A stretch of 8,888 bases of DNA from Clostridiales bacterium (GCA_022777455.1 JALFGI010000153.1:1-8888), one strand, 5' to 3'; positions 1 through 6,999 are shown, numbered from the stretch's first letter. The notes: a model not told the origin generated them from the letters alone. A program made the numbers and translations.

Positions 1-14
1 AGCCGCGGCATGTG

Positions 15-21
15 AAAGGAG
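15..21 (+). promoter_or_regulatory. Ribosome binding site that fixes the surface-protein start
   Basis: AAAGGAG lies 9 bases before the ATG at 31. An in-frame TTG at 22 is also open, but it would sit directly on this site with no spacing, so the ATG at 31 is the better start. The window begins too close to show a promoter. Confidence 0.75.
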
Positions 22-30
22 TTGTGCTCT

Positions 31-3000
31 ATGAGAGAGACTGTTTTTAAGAAAGCATTGTCCCTGCTGCTCTGCGCGGTCCTGATTCTGGGGGTTCTGC
101 CTCTGGACAGCCACGCCGCCGAGTACCAGGCAAACGGGCAGCTCAGCTGCTATTTCCCGCTTCCGGAGGAATTCTTCGACGACATCGTGGACTTCGCCGG
201 ATGCCGGGGCGCCAATGACGACGCCCTGTATGGAACTCCGAACTACAATTGTGCCGACGAAGAGCACGCTGCCCTTCCCAACGGCAGCGCTGCGCTGTTG
301 GTGAATGTCAGTTCCACCCAGCCGGTATACGCCCCGACAGACGGCATCCTGTACCGTTCCTCCCAGCCGGATTCCAAATGGGGAGATGCGGCTGTACTGG
401 AGCTGCCGGTGGATTCCGGATTATCCTACTACATCCTGATGGGCAGCGTCAGCGCTGATGCCGCGGTTCCCTCCGGCACTTACGTGGAAGCCGGTACCAC
501 CATCGGCTACACCAGCGGAATTTTCCGGCTGGCAGCCGCGGTAACCTACAGCGGCATGGGTGCCCAGGCCGCCGGGAATCTGACTGATACCCTCGCGTTT
601 GTGGAGAGCGCGGGCTGGCTCACCGAGGGTGTAGGAACCGGTCTGGTGTGCGTGAATCCCTCCGCCTCCACCGTTACCCAGTATCCCAATTCCCTGGTCT
701 ATGACCACAGTGGTCCCATCCTCTATGAGTTTGTCCCGGGTCAGACCATCACCGAGCCCCCCACGGAAGCGCCTACCGAGCCCCCCACGGAAGCGCCTAC
801 CGAGCCCCCCACGGAAGCGCCTACCGAGGCTCCCACCGAAGCGCCCCACACGGAGCACGTCTGGGACGGCGGCACGGTGCTCCAGGCTGCCAGCCACACC
901 GCCGAGGGCGTTGTGCGGTATACCTGCACCATCTGCAATGCCACTATGGACCAGACCATCCCCGCTGACGGAAACGCCCACGTGTTCGATCAGCAGGTGG
1001 TGAGTGATGCCTACCTGGCCGCTCCCGCCAACTGTGCCAGCGGTGCCCGGTACTACTACAGCTGCGTCTGCGGCGCGGTCGGTACTGAGACCTTCGTCTC
1101 CGGTGATGCCACGGGTGAGCACATCTGGGACGGCGGCGTGGTCACCGTTCCCGCCACCCACACCACCCAGGGCAACACCCACTACACCTGCACCGTCTGC
1201 GGTACTGGCTACGATGAGCCCATCGCCGCGGATTTGAACGCCCATGTATTCGATCAGCAGGTGGTGAGCGATGCCTACCTGGCCGCTCCCGCCAACTGTG
1301 CCCGCGGCGCTCAGTACTACTACAGCTGCGTCTGCGGCGCGGTCGGTACCGAGACCTTCGTCTCCGGTGATGCCACGGGTGAGCACGTCTGGGACGGCGG
1401 CGTGGTCACTGTTCCCGCCACCCACACCACCCAGGGCAGCATCCACTATACCTGCACCATCTGCGGTACCGGCTATGACGAAGCCATTCCCGCCAGCGCT
1501 GACCATGTGTTCGACCAGGAGGTGGTGGACGACAAGTATCTGGCCTCTCCTGCTACCTGCTCCAGCGCAGCCACCTACTATAAGAGCTGCATCTGCGGCG
1601 AAAAGGGCTCCGAAACCTTCATCTATGGCAACCCCGCGCCCCACACCTATTCCGACCAGTGGAGCAGCAACGACACCGACCACTGGCGCGCCGCCACCTG
1701 CGGCCACAGCGGCGAGACCACGGACTTCGGCCCCCACAAGTGGGACGACGGCAAGATCATCAAGGATGCCGGACACAATGTGGACGGTGAGAAGCTGTAC
1801 ACCTGCACCACCTGCGGTGCCACCAAGACCGAGACCATCCCCGGCCAGCCCCACGAATACAACCAGATGGTGATTCTGGAGCAGTACCTGGCCAGCCCCG
1901 CCACCTGCACCAGTCCCGCCACCTATTACTTCGCCTGTGTCTGCGGTGAAAAGGGCAGCGAGGTCTTCTCCTACGGCGAAGCCAAGGGACACACCTACTC
2001 CGACCAGTGGAGCAGCAACGAGCTGCAGCACTGGCATGCCGCCACCTGCGAGCACACGGGAGAAAAGATTGACGTGGCTGACCATGTCTGGAATCCCGGA
2101 CAGATCACCACCCAGCCCACCGCCACCACCAAGGGCGTGATGACCTACACCTGCAGCATCTGCGGCGCCACCAAGACCGAGGACGTGGAACCCTCCCAGC
2201 ACGAGCACACCTTTGCCTCCACCTGGGCCGGCAACACCACCTACCACTGGCACCCCGCCACCTGCGAGCACACCAATGTGGTCAGCGGTCTGGGAGAGCA
2301 CACCTGGAACGAGGGTGTGGTGACCTCTGTGGCTTCCCACAACACCGCCGGCCAGAAGCTGTACACCTGCACCGTCTGCGGCATCCAGAAGACGGAAACC
2401 GTGCCCCAGACCCATACCTACAACCAGCAGATCGCTTCCTCCGCCTACCTGGCCTCCAACGCTACCTGCACCAGCCCCGCCACCTATTACTACAGCTGCA
2501 CCTGCGGCGCCAAGGACACCACCCGTACCTTTACCTCCGGCAGCGCCCTGGGCCACACCGCTTCCAACACCTGGGGCAAGGACGCGAATTACCACTGGTA
2601 CATCTGCTCCCGCTGCGGTGCCAGAGGCGAGCTGACCGCCCACACCTTCAACACCTCCGGCAGCTGCACCGTGTGCGGCTACTCCAAGGAAGAGTCCCAC
2701 ATCCACTCCAGCCACCTGTCCCGGGTTCCCGCCAAGGCTGCCACCTGCACCCAGGAGGGCAACACCGCCTACTACATCTGTGACTGCGGCAAATGGTTCA
2801 GTGATTCTTCCACCACCAGCGAAATCACCGACCAGCAGAGCGTGGTGATCCCCGCCCTGGGCCATGTGGACAAGGACAACAACGGCCGCTGCGACGTGTG
2901 TAAGGAACGGCTGGATAACACCGTGGAATACCAGATCACCGAAGGCGGAGAGTCCACCTGGCTGAATACCTCCAACCAGGGCCTGGTGATCCGCTCCAAC

Positions 3001-3333
3001 GCGGCCTACAGCCAGTTCGACCGGGTGGAGGTGGACGGTGCCACCGTGGCCGTCACCAACTACTCCGTCAGCGAGGGCTCCACCATTGTGGAGCTGAACG
3101 CCAGCTACCTGAAGCGCCTGTCTTTGGGCTACCACACCATCTCCATCGTGGCCAAGGACGGCAAAGCCACCACCGGCTTCACCATCAAGCAGGGTGCTGC
3201 CTCCGGCGGCAGCAGCAGCAACGGCATCTGGGGCATGATCCTGTTCCTGACCGTGGTGATCGCCATTGCCATTCCCGTGACCTACGGCGTTTACTACTAC
3301 CGCAAGAAAACCGGCAACGGCAGATACTCCTAA
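31..3333 (+). CDS. Modular Cys/His-repeat cell-surface protein with C-terminal membrane anchor
   Basis: A secreted, membrane-tethered protein of 1,100 residues; molecular function not recognised. Residues 1-29 form a signal peptide (Lys7-Lys8, hydrophobic core, SHA/HAA cleavage region). Residues 31-236 are an N-terminal domain with a stretch (PVYAPTDGILY, then VPSGTYVEAGTTIGYTSG) that resembles the beta core of M23/LytM domains without their metal-binding His residues. Residues 241-272 are a TEPPTEAP linker. Residues 273 to about 960 hold alternating modules: HVWDxG...YTCxxCG...IP, then HxFxQ...YLAxxA(T/N)C...YYxSCxCG...F, plus HTYSDQWSS...HWxAATCxH variants. I count nine CxxC and six CxCG pairs. 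Residues 965-1055 look like an Ig-like domain (VEVDG, NYSVSEGSTIVEL, LGYHTISI). Residues 1066-1088 are a transmembrane helix followed by RKK. There is no LPxTG signal, so anchoring is by the helix. Structural zinc binding is possible but inferred. Gene boundaries are secure. Confidence 0.9.
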   Translation: MRETVFKKALSLLLCAVLILGVLPLDSHAAEYQANGQLSCYFPLPEEFFDDIVDFAGCRGANDDALYGTPNYNCADEEHAALPNGSAALLVNVSSTQPVYAPTDGILYRSSQPDSKWGDAAVLELPVDSGLSYYILMGSVSADAAVPSGTYVEAGTTIGYTSGIFRLAAAVTYSGMGAQAAGNLTDTLAFVESAGWLTEGVGTGLVCVNPSASTVTQYPNSLVYDHSGPILYEFVPGQTITEPPTEAPTEPPTEAPTEPPTEAPTEAPTEAPHTEHVWDGGTVLQAASHTAEGVVRYTCTICNATMDQTIPADGNAHVFDQQVVSDAYLAAPANCASGARYYYSCVCGAVGTETFVSGDATGEHIWDGGVVTVPATHTTQGNTHYTCTVCGTGYDEPIAADLNAHVFDQQVVSDAYLAAPANCARGAQYYYSCVCGAVGTETFVSGDATGEHVWDGGVVTVPATHTTQGSIHYTCTICGTGYDEAIPASADHVFDQEVVDDKYLASPATCSSAATYYKSCICGEKGSETFIYGNPAPHTYSDQWSSNDTDHWRAATCGHSGETTDFGPHKWDDGKIIKDAGHNVDGEKLYTCTTCGATKTETIPGQPHEYNQMVILEQYLASPATCTSPATYYFACVCGEKGSEVFSYGEAKGHTYSDQWSSNELQHWHAATCEHTGEKIDVADHVWNPGQITTQPTATTKGVMTYTCSICGATKTEDVEPSQHEHTFASTWAGNTTYHWHPATCEHTNVVSGLGEHTWNEGVVTSVASHNTAGQKLYTCTVCGIQKTETVPQTHTYNQQIASSAYLASNATCTSPATYYYSCTCGAKDTTRTFTSGSALGHTASNTWGKDANYHWYICSRCGARGELTAHTFNTSGSCTVCGYSKEESHIHSSHLSRVPAKAATCTQEGNTAYYICDCGKWFSDSSTTSEITDQQSVVIPALGHVDKDNNGRCDVCKERLDNTVEYQITEGGESTWLNTSNQGLVIRSNAAYSQFDRVEVDGATVAVTNYSVSEGSTIVELNASYLKRLSLGYHTISIVAKDGKATTGFTIKQGAASGGSSSNGIWGMILFLTVVIAIAIPVTYGVYYYRKKTGNGRYS
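751..846 (+). repeat. 24-bp tandem repeat encoding a TEPPTEAP linker
   Basis: Three perfect 24-bp copies at 751-774, 775-798 and 799-822 are followed by a diverged fourth at 823-846 that encodes TEAPTEAP. The Pro/Thr/Glu-rich product is an extended spacer between the N-terminal domain and the Cys/His modules. Because the unit is a multiple of three, gain or loss of copies would keep the frame. Confidence 0.95.
977..1504 (+). repeat. Near-identical 264-bp tandem duplication (88 residues per unit)
   Basis: Two adjacent 264-bp units, each encoding one HVFDQQ...CVCG module and one HxWDGG...YTCTxCG module, start at His317 and His405. They differ by scattered mostly single-base changes, whereas neighbouring modules are much more diverged. 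This points to a recent in-frame duplication within the surface-protein gene. Confidence 0.88.
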
Positions 3334-3346
3334 ATAACCCCTAAAA

Positions 3347-3384
3347 AACAGCTGCCTCACCAAACGTGGGGCAGCTGTTATTAT
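3347..3384 (+). terminator. Rho-independent terminator of the surface-protein gene
   Basis: AACAGCTGCCTCAC (3347-3360) pairs with GTGGGGCAGCTGTT (3366-3379) around a 5-base loop. The stem is 14 bp with one T-G wobble and starts 13 bases after the stop codon. The following tract (ATTAT, then TTTG) is only moderately T-rich, so the hairpin is the stronger part of the evidence. Confidence 0.8.
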
Positions 3385-3398
3385 GTCTGTTTGTCCTT

Positions 3399-3615
3399 CA
3401 AATTGTAATTTGACGGGCAGATACGGCAGCACCCCTTGGCTCTCCCTTTGGGAGAGCTGTCAGCCGAACAGGCTGACTGAGAGGGTACCGCAGTAAGATA
3501 TTAGCACCCGAAATCAAACATGCCTGCCCTCTCAGTCTGCCCCTTACGGGGCAGACAGCTCCCCCAGCGGGGGAGCCAAGAGGTGCGTCGGTTCCGGTCG
3601 CCAAATTACAATTTG
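3399..3615. mobile_element. MITE-like nested-palindrome element, copy 1
   Basis: A 217-bp non-coding element is bounded by perfect 14-bp terminal inverted repeats, CAAATTGTAATTTG (3399-3412) and CAAATTACAATTTG (3602-3615). Inside lies an imperfect 18-bp inverted pair (3429-3446 with 3569-3586, two mismatches). Within that are hairpins at 3439-3457, 3460-3476, 3535-3556 and 3558-3576, and a central stem pairing 3476-3485 with 3527-3536. The whole can fold as a multi-armed cloverleaf. I recall similar CTTGGCTCCCC/CTGAGAGGG repeats as abundant in intergenic regions of Ruminococcaceae. It has no transposase, so any mobility would be in trans. A related inverted copy is at 6834-6999. I see no convincing target-site duplication. 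Confidence 0.75.
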
Positions 3616-3650
3616 TCTCCTTGTAAAGAATGCAGAACTTCAACATCATG

Positions 3651-3685
3651 AAAAGCCCTCCCGCATCATCCGGACGCGGGAGGGC
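3651..3685 (-). terminator. Rho-independent terminator of the metal ATPase gene
   Basis: On the minus strand a perfect 10-bp stem, GCCCTCCCGC with GCGGGAGGGC (3676-3685 and 3655-3664), closes an 11-base loop and is followed by TTTT (3654-3651). It begins 26 bases after the ATPase stop codon. A TGTTTT tract on the other side means it may also work for the plus strand. Confidence 0.85.
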
Positions 3686-3711
3686 CTGTTTTCATTCCTT
3701 TGGCAAAGGCA

Positions 3712-6024
3712 TTATTTCCGGTACAGAATCCGAATGGAGTTCAGCAGGCACAGCATGGACACGCCGGTGTCCGCAAAGACCGCCAGCCACATATTGGCAT
3801 AGCCGCAAAGGCCCAGAACCATGATGATGAGCTTCACCGCCAGGGCAAAGTAAACGTTCTGCCAGCTAATGCGCCGGGTGGCCCGGGCGATCTCCACCGA
3901 CTCCGGGATAGCGGAGACATCGGAATTCATAAACACCACGTCCGCCGCCTCAATGGCCGCGTCCGCGCCGCTGCCCATGGCGGCACCCACGTCCGCTCCG
4001 GCCAGCACCGGGGCATCGTTGATGCCGTCGCCCACGAACATCACCCGTCCGGCTTCCTTCCGAACCATCTGGAGCCGTTCCAGCTTCTCCTCCGGCAGCA
4101 GTCTGGCGTGCACCTGATCAATGCCCACGGTTTTGGCAACGGCCTTTGCCGCTTCCTCGGCATCGCCGGTGAGCATCACCGTTTTGATGCCGCTGCTGCG
4201 CAGCTTCTCCACAGCCTGCTCCGCCCCGGGCTTAAGGGTGTCGGCAATCAGCAGATAGCCTTGGTAAACACCGTTTACCGCCACCAGCACCCGGGTGCCG
4301 TATTCATCGCACGTATCGAATTCCACGTCGTTTTCCTTCATCAACCGAGCATTGCCGCAGAGGATTTCCGCTCCCTCCACCGTTGCCCGGATGCCCCGGC
4401 CGGGCAGCTCCTCCAGCTCCCGGGGCTGAGCCAGGGCCAGTCCCTGCTCTCCGGCTTCCGCCACGATGCTCACGGCAATGGGGTGGGTGGAGCGCTGCTC
4501 ACAGCTTGCGCACAGCCACAGCAGCTCCCGCTGGGCATCCGGGATTTCCCCTTCAAACACGCTGCTGATCTTCTGCACCTTGAAATCGCCCTTGGTGATG
4601 GTGCCGGTTTTGTCCATGACCACGGCGCCTACCTGGGCCAGAGCCTCGATGGAATTGCCGCCCTTGAACAAAATGCCCTTTTTGGAGGCGGCGCCGATGC
4701 CGGAGAAGAAGGCCAGGGGCACACTGAGCACCAGGGCGCAGGGGCAGGAGATGACCAGGAAGGTCAGAGCGGTAAAGACAGAGGCGGTGCCTGTTTCACC
4801 GAAGAGGACGGTGTCCATTCCCGCGTATTTCACCCCGTCCACAAAGAAGTGCCAGCCCGGCAGGATGCAGGGCAGCACCAGGGCCACGATCAGCGCAGCC
4901 AGCACCACGGCGGGGGTATACACCCGGGCGAAACGGGTGATGAATTTGTCAATGGCGGGCTTGTTGGCGGCGGCATTTTCCACGGAGTCCAGGATTCTTG
5001 TCACCATGGACTCGGACAGGGGCTTCTCCACCTGCATTTTCAGCTGGCCGGAGGTGTTGACACAGCCGGAAATCACGCTGCTTCCCGGCCCCACCCCCAC
5101 GGGCACCGGCTCGCCGGTGACGGGGGAGGTGTCGATCCGGCTTTCGCCTTCCACAATCACGCCGTCCAGAGGGATGCGGTCCCCGGGACGCACCAGCAGA
5201 ATGTCCCCCACCTGGGCTTCCTCCGCGGGAATGACCTGAATCTTCTCTCCCCGGGCCAGATTCACGGTCTCCGGCCGCAGGTCCACAGCGGACATAATCT
5301 GGCTCCGGCTGCGCTCCACCGCCCGTTCCTCAAAATACTCGCCCACCCGGTAGAAGAGCATCACGCCCACGGCCTCCGGGCAATCCCCAATGGCGAAGGC
5401 ACCCAGGGTGGCCAGGGACATGAGGAAATTCTCGTCGAAAACCTGACCCTTGACCATGTTCTTCAGGGCGGTCATCAGCACCTCGCCGCCCAGAATCAGG
5501 TAGGCGGGAATCAGCACCAGCAGCATGGCGGGCAGCGGCGCCCCCAGCAGCTCCATTGCCTCCCCGGCCAGGAACAGTGCCGCGCCCAGCAAAATGGCGA
5601 CCAGGTCTCTTTTCTCTTCCTTCCCCTCTTCCGGTGCATGGGTCTTGGGGGCCGGGCGATTGGTCTGCCGGGGCACCAGGGTCACCCCAACCTCCACGGC
5701 ATCCACCAGCTCCTGCATTTTCTCCAGCAGTCCCTCGTGGCTCCGGGCGGATACCCGCAGCTGCTTAGCGGCAAATACCACCGTAGCGGACTCCACCTCC
5801 GGCATAGCCTGAATTCTGGCCTCGATTTTTGCTGCACAGTTTGCGCAGTCCAGTCCGTCCAGAAGGTACACCCGGGTCTCAAACCCATCCAGAGGGGCGA
5901 CGATCTCTTCTTCCCGGCACGCTTCCTGTCCGGCGGTGGTCTGCTTGTGATAATGACGGCCCCGTCGGCCGTATCCATGGTCCCGACCAATGATATCGGC
6001 ATGGTCATGACGGTGTTCCTGCAT
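3712..6024 (-). CDS. cadA: Heavy-metal (Zn/Cd/Pb) P1B-type ATPase, CadA/ZntA family
   Basis: An inner-membrane pump expected to export Zn2+, Cd2+ or Pb2+ using ATP; 770 residues, complete. Residues 1-28 include six His. An HMA metal-binding domain covers about 50-118, with Cys60 and Cys63 in GLDCANC. Transmembrane pairs lie near 141-180 and 199-230. The actuator domain carries TGE at 303-305. Helix 6 has the CPC motif at 427-429. Asp471 in DKTGT is the phosphorylation site. The nucleotide domain has His514-Pro515, MLTGD (617-621) and GDGINDAP (665-672). Lys731 in helix 7 and Asp752 in helix 8 are the pair that marks the Zn/Cd/Pb subgroup rather than copper pumps. AAAGGAGG lies 8 bases before the ATG. 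The gene is divergent from a TetR regulator, which suggests control by it. Family is certain; exact metal is inferred. Confidence 0.95.
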   Translation of the reverse strand: MQEHRHDHADIIGRDHGYGRRGRHYHKQTTAGQEACREEEIVAPLDGFETRVYLLDGLDCANCAAKIEARIQAMPEVESATVVFAAKQLRVSARSHEGLLEKMQELVDAVEVGVTLVPRQTNRPAPKTHAPEEGKEEKRDLVAILLGAALFLAGEAMELLGAPLPAMLLVLIPAYLILGGEVLMTALKNMVKGQVFDENFLMSLATLGAFAIGDCPEAVGVMLFYRVGEYFEERAVERSRSQIMSAVDLRPETVNLARGEKIQVIPAEEAQVGDILLVRPGDRIPLDGVIVEGESRIDTSPVTGEPVPVGVGPGSSVISGCVNTSGQLKMQVEKPLSESMVTRILDSVENAAANKPAIDKFITRFARVYTPAVVLAALIVALVLPCILPGWHFFVDGVKYAGMDTVLFGETGTASVFTALTFLVISCPCALVLSVPLAFFSGIGAASKKGILFKGGNSIEALAQVGAVVMDKTGTITKGDFKVQKISSVFEGEIPDAQRELLWLCASCEQRSTHPIAVSIVAEAGEQGLALAQPRELEELPGRGIRATVEGAEILCGNARLMKENDVEFDTCDEYGTRVLVAVNGVYQGYLLIADTLKPGAEQAVEKLRSSGIKTVMLTGDAEEAAKAVAKTVGIDQVHARLLPEEKLERLQMVRKEAGRVMFVGDGINDAPVLAGADVGAAMGSGADAAIEAADVVFMNSDVSAIPESVEIARATRRISWQNVYFALAVKLIIMVLGLCGYANMWLAVFADTGVSMLCLLNSIRILYRK

Positions 6025-6107
6025 GGCGCGTTCCTCCTTTTGCCCATTGACTTCTCAACGCAATTAGCATACAATGTATCTGTTATCGAACACTTTGTTC
6101 TGTAACT

Positions 6108-6135
6108 ATTATAATTCCGTTTCGTCAAAATACAA
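6108..6135 (-). promoter_or_regulatory. Candidate promoter of the metal ATPase gene
   Basis: The minus strand carries a perfect -10 TATAAT (complement of 6108-6113) with a weak -35 TTGTAT (complement of 6130-6135) 16 bases upstream. ATTATAAT (6108-6115) is self-complementary, so the plus strand also reads TATAAT (6110-6115), with a poor -35 TCGAAC at 6086-6091 and an 18-bp spacer, which could serve the TetR gene. Weak -35 boxes leave both assignments tentative. Confidence 0.45.
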
Positions 6136-6142
6136 CAACCAG

Positions 6143-6172
6143 TTTTGTCCCAATGTAAGATACAGGACAAAA
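6143..6172. promoter_or_regulatory. Candidate operator, 8-bp inverted repeat with 14-bp spacer
   Basis: TTTTGTCC (6143-6150) and GGACAAAA (6165-6172) form a perfect 8-bp inverted repeat spanning 30 bp in the ATPase/TetR divergent region, ending 25 bases before the TetR start. Related half-sites TTTTGTTC (6179-6186) and CTTTGTTC (6093-6100) lie on either side. It sits just upstream of the candidate ATPase -35, a plausible place for the adjacent TetR protein to bind. Binding is inferred. Confidence 0.45.
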
Positions 6173-6197
6173 ACCCAATTTTGTTCAGGAGGCAGCC

Positions 6198-6773
6198 ATG
6201 GACAGACGACAGCAAAAAACCCGCACCGCCATTTTCCGGGCGTTCACCACTCTGCTGGACCGGCGCAGCTACGGCTCCATCACCGTTCAGGACATCATCG
6301 ATGAAGCCAATATCGGCCGCAGTACCTTCTATGCCCATTTTGAAACCAAGGACGAGTTGCTGCGGCAGATGTGCCGGGAGCTGTTCGACCACATCATCGG
6401 CACCGCCCTGGACAAGCAGGACACCCACGGCCTCTACACCTGCACCAATGCCCCCCACTCCGTGATCTGCCACATTCTGCAGCATCTGCAGGAAAATGAC
6501 AACAACATCCTCACCCTGCTCTCCTGCGAAAGCAGCCCTATTTTCCTGCGTTATTTCAAATCCGGCATGGAGGAGCTGGTGCGCACCCAGATGCTTCAGG
6601 AGAATGCACTCACCACCAGGGTGCCCCGGGAATTTCTCATCAACCACATTGCCGGCAGCTTTGTGGAAATGGTCCAGTGGTGGCTGGAGGGCGGCCGGGT
6701 GCAGACCCCCCAGGAGCTGGACGACTATTTCCGGGCGGTAACGGAGCCCATCATTTCCGGGCAGCGGGGGTAA
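6198..6773 (+). CDS. TetR/AcrR-family transcriptional regulator (Firmicutes-type C-terminal domain)
   Basis: A 191-residue DNA-binding regulator. The N-terminal TetR domain spans about 8-55, with the helix-turn-helix at 29-48 and the signature GRSTFYAHFETKDELL (40-55). The C-terminal half ends in an IAGSFVEMVQWWLEGG segment typical of the Firmicutes-type TetR C-terminal domain. AGGAGG lies 5 bases before the ATG. It is transcribed away from the metal ATPase across a 173-bp gap with a candidate operator, so it probably regulates that gene and itself. The ligand half contains Cys82, His87, Cys91, His92, His96 and Cys110, possible metal ligands. SczA, the zinc-responsive regulator of a zinc exporter in Streptococcus pneumoniae, is a known TetR-family precedent. 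A non-metal ligand remains possible. The gene ends in tandem TAA codons. Confidence 0.9.
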   Translation: MDRRQQKTRTAIFRAFTTLLDRRSYGSITVQDIIDEANIGRSTFYAHFETKDELLRQMCRELFDHIIGTALDKQDTHGLYTCTNAPHSVICHILQHLQENDNNILTLLSCESSPIFLRYFKSGMEELVRTQMLQENALTTRVPREFLINHIAGSFVEMVQWWLEGGRVQTPQELDDYFRAVTEPIISGQRG

Positions 6774-6783
6774 TAACAAAATT

Positions 6784-6812
6784 TCCCACCTCATTTTCAG
6801 AGGCGGGATTTT
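6784..6812 (+). terminator. Probable weak terminator of the TetR gene
   Basis: CCCACCTC (6785-6792) pairs with GAGGCGGG (6800-6807) with one A-C mismatch around a 7-base loop, and is followed by ATTTT. It lies 11 bases after the stop codon. The mismatch and short T tract make it weaker than the other two terminators. Confidence 0.55.
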
Positions 6813-6833
6813 CATGATGATGCAGCTACCGGG

Positions 6834-6999
6834 TAAATTGTTGTTTGGCGTAACGGAACCGACGCCCCCTTGGCTCCCCCTATGGGGCAGCCTGAGAGGG
6901 CAACACAGTGTGTAAGGATGCTGTTGTCTTCTCTGCGGCACCCTCTCAGTCAGCCTGACGGCTGCCAGCTCTCCCAAAGGGAGAGCCAAGGGGTGCTGC
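6834..6999. mobile_element. MITE-like nested-palindrome element, copy 2, inverted and eroded
   Basis: This copy lies in reverse orientation to the element at 3399-3615. The segment 6966-6999 is a perfect 34-base reverse complement of 3426-3459. Its left end, 6834-6850, matches the reverse complement of the copy-1 right end at 14 of 17 positions. It keeps the GGCTCCCCC/GGGGAGCC-type arms, a CCTGAGAGGG/CCCTCTCAG stem and a GCTCTCCC/GGGAGAGC hairpin (6968-6986). The right terminal repeat is not clearly recognisable; the expected place overlaps the MATE stop codon. It fills the gap between the convergent TetR and MATE genes. Confidence 0.7.

Larger units (their letters stand above)
3334..3711. 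other. Convergent intergenic region
   Basis: This 378-bp gap between the 3' ends of the surface-protein gene and the metal ATPase gene holds no credible gene. It contains a plus-strand terminator (3347-3384), the 217-bp palindromic element (3399-3615) and a minus-strand terminator (3651-3685). Short open frames crossing it follow the palindromes and have no ribosome binding site. Confidence 0.85.

Noticed and set aside
421..3432. A 1,003-codon open frame antisense to the surface-protein gene
   Set aside because: Its product is Gly/Val/Ala-rich low-complexity sequence mirroring the repeats and G/C-rich third positions of the sense gene. The sense strand has the signal peptide, modules, anchor and ribosome binding site.
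3429..3586. A tRNA-like or structured non-coding RNA gene, suggested by the cloverleaf fold
   Set aside because: There is no T-loop, anticodon arm or CCA-like acceptor pattern, no promoter is visible, and a related copy at 6834-6999 points to a dispersed DNA repeat.
3399..3615. A CRISPR array, given closely spaced palindromes
   Set aside because: There are no direct repeats of fixed length separated by unique spacers, and no cas genes are present.
3398..3649. An 83-codon minus-strand frame over the palindromic element
   Set aside because: It translates the inverted repeats, has no ribosome binding site and resembles no protein I know.
3700..6105. An 801-codon plus-strand open frame across the metal ATPase gene
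   Set aside because: It is the His/Gln-rich reverse-strand shadow of the ATPase, whose reading frame carries every P-type ATPase motif.
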